Numbered from the stretch's first letter, positions 45,327 through 54,286 are shown. The stretch: DNA of 64,000 nt from Halorussus aquaticus (GCF_024218795.1 NZ_CP100400.1:1984001-2048000); one strand, 5' to 3'. Notes: generated by a model from the sequence alone, not told the origin. Made by a program: numbers and translations.

Positions 45327-47153
45327 TTAGACCTCCTCGTCGCCGACGAGTTCGGTCGGTTCGCCGTCGTCGGCGTTCTCGGTGGGAGCGTCGATGTCGG
45401 TCGATTCACCGTCGGGCCGGGACTCGGTCGCCGCATCGCTGGCCAGCGGGTCGGCGTCGGGTTCGGCGTCCGGGTCGTCAGCGGTGGTCGAGACCGGGAC
45501 GGACTCGGTGTCGCGGTCGTCCGGGTGTCGGTCGTCCATCTCCGGGTCGTGAGCGTCGGCGTCTCCGGCGGTCGGTTCGGCGTCGTCGTCCGCTTCGACG
45601 CCGGTGTCCGGTTCGGCTTCGACATCCGTCTCGGTGTCGTCAGTACCCGTTTCGGTGGTGTCTACGTCGGTTTCGGTGTCGCCGAGTATCGCATCGTCGG
45701 TGTCGAACGAGTCCAGCGCGTTGCTGAGTTGGGTCGCCTGCCGGGCGAGGTCGCTCGCGCTGTCCGAGACCTGCGAGAGCGCCATCGTCTGGGACTCGGC
45801 CGACGCCGCCACGGTCTCGGCCTCGTCGGTGATACCCTCGCTGACCGCCGCGGCCTCCTCGACCATCTCCAGCGCCTCCTTCGTGGAGTCGGCCTGCTCT
45901 TGGGTCGCGTCGGATATCTCTTGGACGCCCGCGTTCGTCTCTTGGGCGTAGCCAGCGATGTCGGCCAGCGCCTCCGCGGCGTTCTCGACCGAGTCGGTCT
46001 GCTGGGAGATGCGGGCGCTCGTGTCCCGGACCTCGTCGACCGTCCGGTCGGTCTGGCGCTGAATCTGCGTGAGGCGCTGTTCGATGTCGCCCGCGGCCTC
46101 CTTCGTGCGCTCGGCGAGTTCCTTGATCTCGTTGGCGACCGCCGCGAAGCCAGCGCCCTGTTCACCGGCGCGCGAGGCCTCGATGTGGGCGTTCAGCGCG
46201 AGCATGTTGGTCTGCTCGGCGATTTCGGAGATGAAGTCGATGAGTTCGTCCACCTGCTGGACCTCGGATTCGAGGCTCTCGATGGCCTCGACGGTGTCCT
46301 CGGACTCGCTCTCGATGTCGTTCATCCCCTCGACCGCGTCGGTGGCGGCTTCTCGGCCCTCGCGGCCGGTCTCGGCGGTCCGCTCGGCGATGGACGCCAC
46401 CTCGTCGGTCGAGGCCGCGACCTCCTGCACCGCGGTCGAGAGCCGGTTCATCTGGTCGGCGGCCGCCTGCAGGTCGCCGGTCTGGGTCTCGGCGTCCACC
46501 GAGATGTCACGGAGCGAGTCCACGACGCGGGCGCTCCCGGAACTGACCTCCTCGGTGCTGAGCGTGACCTCTTGACTGTAGGTCGCCACCTCGTTGGCGA
46601 ACCGGGTGAGGTTCTCGACGGTGTCCTCGAACTCGGTTATCATCTCGTTGAACTCGGTGGCGACCCGGTTCATCGCGTCGCTCTCGGAACTGGGGTCCAT
46701 GCGCTCGTCGAGGTCGCCGTCGGCGCACCGGCGCATGACCTGCCCGTACGCCTCGGCGGTCTGTTCGACGTGGGCGTTCAGGTCCTCGGCCGCCAGACGC
46801 GCCCGGTGTTCCTCCAGCAGCGTCTCGTGCGTCTCGGCCATCGAGTCGGCGACCCGACCCACGCAGTCCACGCGGGCGGTGTCGAACGACGGGTCCTCGC
46901 CGTCGGCCCGGCGCTCCGCGCTCGCCACCAGTCTGTCGAGCGACCGACTGGCCCGCCACGAGACGGTCGTCCCGACGACTCCGGCGAGCAGTGCGCCGCC
47001 GAACGTCGCCGCGACGACAGTTCGGTCGAACTGCCCGGTCGCGTACACACCTCCTGCCGCGATTGCGCCGACCGCTACCATCGTCAGGCCGAACTTCAGC
47101 GAGTAGCGTCGCCTGACGAAGCCGGGGACGACTGCGCGAGCAAAGTTGGTCAT
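45327..47153 (-). CDS. Methyl-accepting transducer with no sensor domain
   Basis: The protein is 608 residues from ATG 47153. A second ATG at 47198 exists, but the TATA TTTATTA at 47178-47184 lies about 27 bases before 47153, fitting a leaderless start. Two spans lie at about 20-40 and 46-67 with only about six residues between them, so there is no extracellular or cytoplasmic ligand domain. A HAMP region and the signalling tip [20 protein letters not shown] follow. The tail after ~490 is low-complexity acidic. Input must come from a partner; H-NOX is encoded next door. Confidence 0.88.
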   Translation of the reverse strand: MTNFARAVVPGFVRRRYSLKFGLTMVAVGAIAAGGVYATGQFDRTVVAATFGGALLAGVVGTTVSWRASRSLDRLVASAERRADGEDPSFDTARVDCVGRVADSMAETHETLLEEHRARLAAEDLNAHVEQTAEAYGQVMRRCADGDLDERMDPSSESDAMNRVATEFNEMITEFEDTVENLTRFANEVATYSQEVTLSTEEVSSGSARVVDSLRDISVDAETQTGDLQAAADQMNRLSTAVQEVAASTDEVASIAERTAETGREGREAATDAVEGMNDIESESEDTVEAIESLESEVQQVDELIDFISEIAEQTNMLALNAHIEASRAGEQGAGFAAVANEIKELAERTKEAAGDIEQRLTQIQRQTDRTVDEVRDTSARISQQTDSVENAAEALADIAGYAQETNAGVQEISDATQEQADSTKEALEMVEEAAAVSEGITDEAETVAASAESQTMALSQVSDSASDLARQATQLSNALDSFDTDDAILGDTETDVDTTETGTDDTETDVEAEPDTGVEADDDAEPTAGDADAHDPEMDDRHPDDRDTESVPVSTTADDPDAEPDADPLASDAATESRPDGESTDIDAPTENADDGEPTELVGDEEV

Positions 47154-47177
47154 TGCGCGAACCCATTCGGTATAGCG

Positions 47178-47184
47178 TAATAAA
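47178..47184 (-). promoter_or_regulatory. TATA box deciding the transducer start
   Basis: Read on the minus strand as TTTATTA, about 27 bases before ATG 47153. A second, stronger ATTTTATAAC element at 47209-47219 would place its transcript start near 47187, also downstream of ATG 47198. Both favour the shorter protein. Confidence 0.5.
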
Positions 47185-47303
47185 TCTTCACGCAACATGA
47201 ACGATAGGTTATAAAATGTAGGAGAAAGGAAAAATCAACTGACGGCGCGTCCTTTTAGAATATCCACAGGACTCACGCCCGCGCCGTTACCGACAATCGG
47301 TGG

Positions 47304-47846
47304 TCACTGCCGGGTGACGAGGATTTCACACTGGTCGTCGCCGTCCAGCATGCACGTCCGCTCCTCGATTCGGTACTGCTCGTCGTAGTAGGACTCGATA
47401 CCGCGGAGCAGGCCCACGGCGAGGGCGCAGAGTTCCCGTTCGGAGGTGTAGGTCACCGCGACTCGGTCGTCGCCGACCCACTCCGCCGACAGCGCTGGCG
47501 GCGTGTACGTGGACAACTGCTTGGCGCGCAGGGCCTCGTGGATGTACGTCTCGACGTTGGCGACGAGTTCGAGACCGGTCCACTCCGTCTCGACGTGGAC
47601 GCCGTACGTCTCGACCAGCGGCGGGACGAGGAACCGACCGAACGCGTCGAGCAGGTCGGGCACGTCCTCGCCGGTGGCGTCTGCGGCCGCCTCCACCAGC
47701 GCGAGGACGTCGGCGTCCTCGTACTCGGTCACGGGGACGTACACCTTGCCTTCCAGTCCCGCGCCGTCCTGAATCGCGCGCCACGCCTCCCGGTCGTACT
47801 CGGCGGTCACGAAGTCCTTCAGCCCTTTCAGTACGATGCCATGCAC
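47304..47846 (-). CDS. H-NOX (haem NO-binding) domain protein
   Basis: The 180-residue protein starts at GTG 47846 and begins MHGIVLKGLKDFV, as H-NOX proteins do. His103 in ETYIHEALRAK is at the proximal haem-ligand position, Pro117 matches the haem-distorting Pro, and Tyr133/Ser135/Arg137 give the YxSxR haem-propionate motif. The residue five after Arg137 is Leu142, where O2-binding H-NOX proteins have Tyr, so NO or CO binding is predicted. It lies between the che genes and the sensorless transducer. A longer GTG start at 47966 would add a basic, atypical 40 residues. Confidence 0.93.
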   Translation of the reverse strand: MHGIVLKGLKDFVTAEYDREAWRAIQDGAGLEGKVYVPVTEYEDADVLALVEAAADATGEDVPDLLDAFGRFLVPPLVETYGVHVETEWTGLELVANVETYIHEALRAKQLSTYTPPALSAEWVGDDRVAVTYTSERELCALAVGLLRGIESYYDEQYRIEERTCMLDGDDQCEILVTRQ

Positions 47847-48114
47847 GGCTACTGCCCCCGTCCTTCGAAAGGTCGGTTCGCGGAGACGCGTGCAGGTCCG
47901 GTCCCGGCGACACCGCGTCGCGGGGGTCGGTTCGGGACTGTCCTTCGAACCCTCCGGGGATGACACATGATTTAATCGGATTCGGACACATCCTATAACT
48001 GTTCTGGCCGTTCGCGTGACGAATCGTCGATTCGAAGGTCGCAGTGGTGATAGTGATAGTAGTGGTCGTTGGAGATACCCAGCGACGCGGATTCCCGAAA
48101 CCCGAAATTCGACC
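47847..48114 (-). promoter_or_regulatory. Leader and promoter region of H-NOX
   Basis: About 268 bases lie between the H-NOX start and the double-CheC stop. A TATA-like AGTTATAGGA at 47991-48000 would put the transcript start near 47969, leaving about 120 bases of leader before GTG 47846. A purine-rich GAAGGACGGGGG lies about 12 bases before the GTG and may be a ribosome site. Within this span there is also a GTGATAGTGATAGT direct repeat (48046-48059, plus strand). Confidence 0.45.
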
Positions 48115-49410
48115 TCAGAGCGACTCCCAGTAGTCGAGGTCCACGTCCTGCTCGGAGAGGTCCGTGTCGGCCTCCGGGGTGGTGTCGGCGACCCGACCCA
48201 TGTCGAACTCGCCGAGCGCGGCCCGGAGGTCGGCCTCGTCCGGGATGACGTAGATGTCGAGGTCCACCTCCGTATCGACCGCCTCGATTCGGGTGTCGAA
48301 GACGAACGCGAACTCTTGGGACTCCCCGAGACCCACGACGAGGGGGTCCACCACCGCCGCGCCCATGTCGTGGGCGTAGGCGGGCGTCGAGTGGTCGATG
48401 GTGGTGTCGAGCAGGTTGGCCCACCCGTCGAGCATCCCGCTGGCCATGACGTTCGAGAGTTCCTGAATCGCGTCGCGTTCGAACTCCCCGAGACCCGCCG
48501 CGGTGTGGGTCTCGACGCTGCGACTCACGAGCGTCCGGGCCGACTCCTCGTCGAACAGGAACAGGAGGTAGCCGCTTGGCATCCCGGCGAAACTGAACGC
48601 CACTCCTATCATGCGCTCGGTCGAGACCTCGCTGGGAATCGCGTCGAGCGAGATGAAGTTGATTCGCCGGATGTCCACGTCCATCTCGATGTCGGTCATC
48701 TGGGTCAGGTTGTTCGCCACCTGCGTCGCGCCGCGCTGGGCGATGCGGTCGAACCCGACCAGTTTCTCGAACTCGATGGCGCGCTCCTCGCTCCGCGCCC
48801 TGAACAGGCGCTGGACCGTGTCGGTGTCGGGCACGAGGTAGTGCCTGAAGGTGAGTCGCTCGCCCACCGCTTCGAGGTTGTTGCGGAACAGCACCGCCAA
48901 CTCGTCGCTGGCACCGCCGACGGACCCCTCACCCGGCGACTCCTCGTCGCCGAGCGCGAGCGCCGAGTCCGCGAGGAACTCGTCGGGGGTGTCGGCCGAG
49001 ACGTACGTCGGCGCGGACACGTCGATGTTGGTGTCCAGCACGTTGGCCCACCCGTCCACGAACCCGTTGTTCATTATCTGGGCGATCTCGGTCACGGTGC
49101 TGTCGTGGAGGGTCCCGTCCTCGACCGTCGGGATGCCGTCGATGACCGCCGCCGCGATGGTCTCGGCGCTCTCCCGGTCGAACAGCAGGACCGAGGTGCC
49201 GCCGAACCCGTCGGAGAGGCGGACCCGGATGCCGACCCACTCGGTGTCGGTCAACTCGCGGGCGATGGAGGCGTCCCGCGTGAAGTTGAGGTGGGTCACG
49301 TCCACGCGCGCCGGGATGTCGGTCATCGAACTCAGCCGATTCGCCGCGAGTCCGGCCCCCTCCCGGGCCATCTCGTAGAACGTTCCGAGGGTGTCTACGT
49401 CGAGTTTCAT
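48115..49410 (-). CDS. Double CheC-domain protein
   Basis: The 431-residue protein has two CheC-like domains. In the first, the motif reads TEIAQIMNNGFVDGWANVLD, with Gln where the second catalytic Asn sits. In the second it reads QELSNVMASGMLDGWANLLD, the intact EXXN. Its start overlaps the cheA stop by four bases, so it is co-translated with CheA. It probably acts as a CheY-P phosphatase or adaptor; one half may be structural. Confidence 0.88.
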   Translation of the reverse strand: MKLDVDTLGTFYEMAREGAGLAANRLSSMTDIPARVDVTHLNFTRDASIARELTDTEWVGIRVRLSDGFGGTSVLLFDRESAETIAAAVIDGIPTVEDGTLHDSTVTEIAQIMNNGFVDGWANVLDTNIDVSAPTYVSADTPDEFLADSALALGDEESPGEGSVGGASDELAVLFRNNLEAVGERLTFRHYLVPDTDTVQRLFRARSEERAIEFEKLVGFDRIAQRGATQVANNLTQMTDIEMDVDIRRINFISLDAIPSEVSTERMIGVAFSFAGMPSGYLLFLFDEESARTLVSRSVETHTAAGLGEFERDAIQELSNVMASGMLDGWANLLDTTIDHSTPAYAHDMGAAVVDPLVVGLGESQEFAFVFDTRIEAVDTEVDLDIYVIPDEADLRAALGEFDMGRVADTTPEADTDLSEQDVDLDYWESL

Positions 49411-52400
49411 AGGGTTGCCACGTCCAGTACGTTGACCGCCTCGCCGTCGCCGAGCGTCGTCGCGCCGCTGACGCCGGGCACGTCCCGGAGCAGGTCGCCG
49501 TAGGGCCGGACCACGACCTCTTGGGACGCGACCACGCGGTCACACCGCACCGCGAGTCGCCCGGTCTCGCCCCGAATCCAGATTATCTGGCTGTCGTCGG
49601 TCGGCCGTTCGGCGTCTGTGTCGAGGTCCAGCGCCGACGCCAGTCGCACGAAGGGGTAGGCGTCGTCGGCCTCGACGCCCTCGGGCAGACCCCCCACGAG
49701 GTCGAGATTCGAGCGCCTGACGACCTCGCGGCCCTCGACCTCCTCGACCGGCGGCGCGGCGGTTATCTGTTCGACCGCGGCCATCGGGACGCCGAACGTC
49801 TGGTCGGCCGCCTCCACGAACAGCACCTCGGTCAGCGCGATGGAGACCGGGACCCGCAGTCGAACCGTCGTCCCGACGCCGGGGTCGCTCTCCACCGTCA
49901 CGCTCCCGTTGAGGTCGGCCACCGTCCGGTTCACCACGTCCATGCCCACGCCCCGCCCGCTCACGTCGGTGACCTCCTCGCTGGTGGTGAAGCCGGGTTC
50001 GAAGAGCAGGTCGTAGGTCTCGTCGTCGCTCAACTGCTCGGCCTCCGCGGGCGTGACGACGCCGTTCTCGACGGCCCGCTCCCGGACCGCTTGCGCGTTG
50101 ACGCCCCGGCCGTCGTCCGAGAGTTCGACGACCACCTCGTCGCCGACTCGCTCGGCCGAGATGGCGACGGTGCCCTCCGGGGCCTTGCCGACCGCCTCGC
50201 GCTCCTCGGGCGACTCGATGCCGTGGTCTACGGCGTTGCGCGCGAGGTGGACCAGCGGGTCGCGCAGGCGGTCCACGATGGAGCGGTCGAGTTCCACGTC
50301 GGCGTCGCTCACGACGAGTTCGACCTCCTTGCCCTGCGAGCGCGCCACGTCCCGGACGGTCCGGGGAATCGCGTCGATGGCGGTTTCGAGGGGCATCAGG
50401 CGCACGTCCATGACCGTCCGGCGGTAGTCGGTGACGACCCGCAGCAGGTTCGAGACCTCCTCGCGGATGGCCTCGTCGGTGTCGGGACCGACCGCCTCGT
50501 CGAGTCGGAGGTGCGACAGCGACAGTTCCTCGGCGACGTCGAGCAGTTTGTCGGCGGTGTCCACGTCCACGGTCATCGCCTGCAGGCGGTCGAACTCGCG
50601 GGCGTCGTCCGGTCGGTCGCCGCCCGCGGTCGGGAACTCGTCGGCGTCGAGTCTGCTCTCCTCGATGGTGGACACCGCCGACCGGAACACAGCGCCATCG
50701 TCGCCGTCGTCGTCGGTTCCCGGCCCGGTGCCGAGCAGGTCGCCGAACCGCGACTCGAACTCGGCCATCTCGTCGTCCACGGAGACGTCCATCTCGGTCC
50801 CGGCCGCGCCGTCGCCGCCGAGACCCCCGGACGCCTCGTCGCCGAGGTCCGCGTCGAAGTCGCCCGACAGGTCCACGCCGAGGTCGGTCTCGGGCATCGA
50901 GTCGGCGTCGGGGACCGACTCGGCGTCCGGAAGCGAATCCGCGTCCGGGAGTGAGTCGGATTCTGGGAGGGCGTCGGCGTCCGGAACGGAATCGGGGTCC
51001 GGAAGTGAATCGGCATCGGGCACCGAATCGGCGTCCGGAACGGATTCTGCGTCGGCATCCGAGTCGGGGTCCGGAAGTGAATCGACATCGGGTAGCGAAT
51101 CGGCGGCCGGGACCGAGTCGGGGTCGGGAACCGAATCTGCGTCCTCCGGTACCGCCGCAGAGTCGGGTGTATCAGCCGACCCCGGTACGCCCGCAGACTC
51201 CGGTGTGCCGGTGGTATCGGGCGCTTCCCCGTGTTTGGCCGATTCCACGGGTTCGGAGGATTCTGCGTCGCCCGGTTCGGCGGCGTCGGCGAGCGAGTCC
51301 GGACCCTCAGACGCGTCCGCTCGGTCGGGCGCGTCGGCGGAGGTGGGCCCGTTCGCGTCCACGGACTCGGGTGCGTCTGCGGGTTCGAGCGAACCGACCG
51401 AATCTACTTCGACCGGCGTATCGGTCGGTTCGTCGCCCGACGCGGGCGTCGAATCGAGTTCGGAATCCGTATCGGACAACGAAGCCGAGTCGGGTTCGAC
51501 GGCCGAGTCGGCGTCGTCTAGCGACTCGGCCTCTGTTCCGTCGTCCGCGGACTCCGCCCCGAAGACGAACGTGTTGGTCGCGCCGCTTTCGGGAGTCTCC
51601 GGCGACTCGTCGGTGTCGTCGCCTCCGGCGGACGCGTCGGCCGAACCGGTCGAGTCGTCCGGTGACAGGTCGGCGTCCGCGAGACCGAGGGGGTCGCCGA
51701 CCGAGTCCGCGGCGTCCGACGACTCGTCGGCAGTCGCCTCGTCGCTCTCGCCCGAGTCCGCAACTCCCGACCCGAGCAGGTCGGCCGGAACCTCCAGCGA
51801 ATCGTCGGCGTCCCCGACTGCCGGTTCGGCGGGCGCTCCGTCAGCGTCCGCCGTCTCGTCGGCGTTCGGGGCGGTGTCGGCGTCCACCGTCTCGTCGGTC
51901 TCAGTCGCTTCGAGCGATTCGACGCCCGCGTCCGGCGTCGGTGCCGCCGACTCGGGTCGGTCGTCCGCCGCCCCTTCGTCGGGGTCGAGGTCCATCAGTT
52001 CCTCGATGGTGTAACTGTCCTCGTCGTCGAACTCGCCGAACTCGACCGCGTCGATGTCCTCCTGCAGGGCGTCGATGTTCTCCTCGTCGTCTATCTGAGC
52101 TTTGGTCTCCTCGAAGAACGCGGACGGTTCGTCGGGCGTCTCGGCCTTCTTCGGTCGCCCGGAGGACCCGGCCGAGTCGGCAGGGCGGTCCGTCGCTGAC
52201 CTCGCATCGTTCGGGGAGTCTTCGATAGAGGAGGCGTCTTCGGCGACTGCTGCGCCGTCAGTCCCCGGCGAACCCGTGTCGGGGGCCGCGTCGGCGTCGC
52301 CTTCGTCGAGGAGTCCCCACCCGTCGAGTTCCTCGTCGCCGTCCGGGTCGTCCATCTCGTCGAGGAGCGCGTCGAGGTCGTCGAACTCGGTCGTGTCTTC

Positions 52401-52883
52401 GAGCGCCGCGACCACGTCGTCGCTCAGGTCGTCGTCCGCGGGATCCCACTCGCCGGGCGACGCGGACGCGGCGGACCCGAGCGTCGCGTCCGAGTCGTCG
52501 GTCTCGGCGCGCGCCTCGTCCAGCGCGGCCCGGAGCGATTCGAGCGTCGCCTCGGCGTCGCTCGGTCGCTCCTCGCCGACCGCGGCGGCGCGGACCGTCG
52601 CTTCGAGCAGGTCCACCGTCCCGAGCGCCTCGTCCACGAGGGTGGGCGTCGGGGCGACGTCGCCGCTCCGAATCGCGTCGAGAACGTCCTCGACGGCGTG
52701 GGCGAGTTCGCCCGCCTCGTCGAGTCCGTGGGTCCGACACGACCCCTTGAGCGAGTGAGCGACGCGGAACAGTTCGGCGACGGCCGCGTCACCGTCGTCG
52801 CCCTCGACGGCGAGCAGACCGTCGTTCAGCGCGCGAATCTGGGACTTGGCTTCCCGAAAGAAGGCGTCGTCAGTCGGGGCCAT
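49407..52883 (-). CDS. cheA: CheA histidine kinase with long acidic linker
   Basis: The 1158-residue protein has an N-terminal Hpt domain with His43 in FRVAHSLKGSCRTHGL. A linker of several hundred residues, very rich in Asp, Ser, Glu and Pro, follows, longer than in the family (CheA is normally about 650-750). Dimerisation, HATPase (HLARNAVDHGIESPEE, DDGRGV, FEPGFTTSEE, GRGVGMDVV) and CheW-like domains complete it. It phosphorylates CheY. The linker includes a tandem repeat (listed separately). Confidence 0.95.
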   Translation of the reverse strand: MAPTDDAFFREAKSQIRALNDGLLAVEGDDGDAAVAELFRVAHSLKGSCRTHGLDEAGELAHAVEDVLDAIRSGDVAPTPTLVDEALGTVDLLEATVRAAAVGEERPSDAEATLESLRAALDEARAETDDSDATLGSAASASPGEWDPADDDLSDDVVAALEDTTEFDDLDALLDEMDDPDGDEELDGWGLLDEGDADAAPDTGSPGTDGAAVAEDASSIEDSPNDARSATDRPADSAGSSGRPKKAETPDEPSAFFEETKAQIDDEENIDALQEDIDAVEFGEFDDEDSYTIEELMDLDPDEGAADDRPESAAPTPDAGVESLEATETDETVDADTAPNADETADADGAPAEPAVGDADDSLEVPADLLGSGVADSGESDEATADESSDAADSVGDPLGLADADLSPDDSTGSADASAGGDDTDESPETPESGATNTFVFGAESADDGTEAESLDDADSAVEPDSASLSDTDSELDSTPASGDEPTDTPVEVDSVGSLEPADAPESVDANGPTSADAPDRADASEGPDSLADAAEPGDAESSEPVESAKHGEAPDTTGTPESAGVPGSADTPDSAAVPEDADSVPDPDSVPAADSLPDVDSLPDPDSDADAESVPDADSVPDADSLPDPDSVPDADALPESDSLPDADSLPDAESVPDADSMPETDLGVDLSGDFDADLGDEASGGLGGDGAAGTEMDVSVDDEMAEFESRFGDLLGTGPGTDDDGDDGAVFRSAVSTIEESRLDADEFPTAGGDRPDDAREFDRLQAMTVDVDTADKLLDVAEELSLSHLRLDEAVGPDTDEAIREEVSNLLRVVTDYRRTVMDVRLMPLETAIDAIPRTVRDVARSQGKEVELVVSDADVELDRSIVDRLRDPLVHLARNAVDHGIESPEEREAVGKAPEGTVAISAERVGDEVVVELSDDGRGVNAQAVRERAVENGVVTPAEAEQLSDDETYDLLFEPGFTTSEEVTDVSGRGVGMDVVNRTVADLNGSVTVESDPGVGTTVRLRVPVSIALTEVLFVEAADQTFGVPMAAVEQITAAPPVEEVEGREVVRRSNLDLVGGLPEGVEADDAYPFVRLASALDLDTDAERPTDDSQIIWIRGETGRLAVRCDRVVASQEVVVRPYGDLLRDVPGVSGATTLGDGEAVNVLDVATL
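50887..51148 (-). repeat. Tandem hexapeptide-coding repeat in the CheA linker
   Basis: About fourteen units of an 18-base repeat encode variants of Asp-Ser-(Val/Leu/Met)-Pro-Asp-(Ala/Pro/Val). The unit is degenerate but in frame. It is part of the acidic linker of CheA and could vary in length between strains. Confidence 0.75.
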
Positions 52884-52949
52884 CCCTGCACCTCCGGGGG
52901 GTCCCGCGTCGAAGGCGCTGGTTCGGGCGTTCGGGCGTCTCAGCAGCCA

Positions 52950-53318
52950 TCAGACGACCACCCCGTCGATGGCGTCGGTGAGTTCCTCGTCCTCGAAGGG
53001 TTTCGTGATGTACGCGTCGGCACCGGCGCGCGCGGCCAACTGTATCTTCTGTCGCTGGCCCACGCTGGTACACATGACGACCCGAACGTCGTCGTCGAGT
53101 TTCTTGATGGCGGCCGTGGCCTTCAGGCCGTTGGCCTTCCGCATCACGATGTCCATCAAGATGAGGTCGATGTCCTCGGCGTTCTCCTTGTACTTCTGAA
53201 TCGCCCACGCGCCGTTCGGCGCCTCGGCGACGATTCGATACTCGTCGTCCGCGAGCGCGCTCTTCACTCGCTGTCGCATGAACTCCGAGTCGTCCACGAT
53301 GAGAATCCCGGTCTTCAT
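52950..53318 (-). CDS. cheY: CheY response regulator
   Basis: The 122-residue protein has a receiver domain with the acid pair in ILIVDDSEFMRQ, the phospho-acceptor Asp in LILMDIVMRKANG, Ser/Thr in CTSVGQRQ and the conserved Lys in YITKPFEDEEL. It would carry phosphate from CheA to the archaellum adaptor. It is the first gene of the leftward cluster, with cheA 66 bases after it. Confidence 0.95.
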   Translation of the reverse strand: MKTGILIVDDSEFMRQRVKSALADDEYRIVAEAPNGAWAIQKYKENAEDIDLILMDIVMRKANGLKATAAIKKLDDDVRVVMCTSVGQRQKIQLAARAGADAYITKPFEDEELTDAIDGVVV

Positions 53319-53497
53319 GGCGTGTTACCCATCATTCATGCGCTTCCGTGCGAAGTATAAAATACTATTCCCCGGAAGGATACCAAGAAATCCGATAGTT
53401 CGTTAGATTTGACGCTTTATCTAGTCATCCAGTTAGGTGAAATAGCGACTTTCGGCCAATAAATTTAATTGCCTTGAATATTTGTGTCCGGGTACAC
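53319..53497. promoter_or_regulatory. Shared promoter region of cheY and the truncated haemoglobin
   Basis: The 179-base AT-rich gap between divergent genes holds a minus-strand TTTTATAC at 53355-53362, about 40 bases before the cheY ATG. On the plus strand AAATTTAAT (53461-53469) lies about 30 bases before the globin ATG. Two genes so placed may be co-regulated; no operator is recognised. Confidence 0.55.
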
Positions 53498-53860
53498 ATG
53501 TCCGAGACACTCTACGAGCGCCTCGGTGGCCGGGACGCTATCTCGGCCGTCGTCGAGGAGTTCTACGACCGCGTCCTCGACGACCAGCGCGTCGAACACT
53601 TCTTCGACGATACCGACGTGTCGGCACTCCGCGCACACCAGACCCAGTTTCTCGCGTCGGTGACGGGCGGGCCGGTCGAGTACGACGGCGCGGACCTCTC
53701 GACGGCCCACGCTCACCTCGACATCGACGGGCGGGACTTCGAGATAATCGCCACCCACCTCGACGAGTCACTCGCGGCCTTCGACGTACCGGAGTCCGAG
53801 CGCAGGGAGGTGGTCGCCGCGGTGGCCGAACTCGAACCCGCCATCGTCTCGGCCGACTGA
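53498..53860 (+). CDS. Group I truncated haemoglobin
   Basis: The protein is 120 residues from ATG 53498. It has the trHbN order: LYERLGGRDAISAVVEEFYDRVLDD with Tyr23 at the B10 position, LRAHQTQFLASVTGG, and the proximal His71 in TAHAHLDIDGRDF. Group I truncated globins bind O2 and NO; several act as NO dioxygenases. It starts 179 bases from cheY in a chemotaxis locus that also encodes an H-NOX sensor. An NO-scavenging role is inferred. Confidence 0.93.
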   Translation: MSETLYERLGGRDAISAVVEEFYDRVLDDQRVEHFFDDTDVSALRAHQTQFLASVTGGPVEYDGADLSTAHAHLDIDGRDFEIIATHLDESLAAFDVPESERREVVAAVAELEPAIVSAD

Positions 53861-54157
53861 GGGTGTCGCTACTGCGACGGTGTCGGTGGAGAGAACGTTT
53901 CTGTAGAATCGTGGTTGTAGACGAGTGCAGTTCAAAGCATACTCCCCAGCAGTGCGTCACGGAACTTCCCACCGAAGAGTCCGCCTCGACAGCATCTCGC
54001 CGATGTTCCGGCGACCGTTCTCCGCGGTGATTCCGAATCAGAGCGACGACTCGGCCCGTCCGCGAGCTACCGTGGGTAAGCTTATCACACTCGGCGTCGT
54101 AACACCCGACGTTCTACACTCGCCGTGGGACCGACGCCGACGACAGGGGTACGAACG

Positions 54158-54286
54158 ATGACGAAGATAGAATGCCAGAACTGCGGGCGGAAAGTCACCG
54201 TCGATAGCGAGGAGCGCGCCTCGAACGCACCGATGCAGTACTGTCGGCGCTGTGGCGAGGAACTCCCGCCGCGCGAAGAGTGGTGA
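54158..54286 (+). CDS. Small zinc-ribbon protein, 42 residues
   Basis: ATG 54158 to TGA 54286 gives a protein with two knuckles, CQNCGR and CRRCGEE, separated by 20 residues. That is the Cys4 zinc pattern of haloarchaeal micro-proteins. It has no membrane span. The 297 bases before it hold no other gene. Confidence 0.8.
   Translation: MTKIECQNCGRKVTVDSEERASNAPMQYCRRCGEELPPREEW

Noticed and set aside
47154-47198. N-terminal extension of the transducer from ATG 47198
   Set aside because: Predicted transcript starts lie downstream of that ATG, so the shorter start is preferred.
50887-51148. CRISPR-like array
   Set aside because: The repeat has no unique spacers and is in frame inside cheA, so it is a coding tandem repeat.
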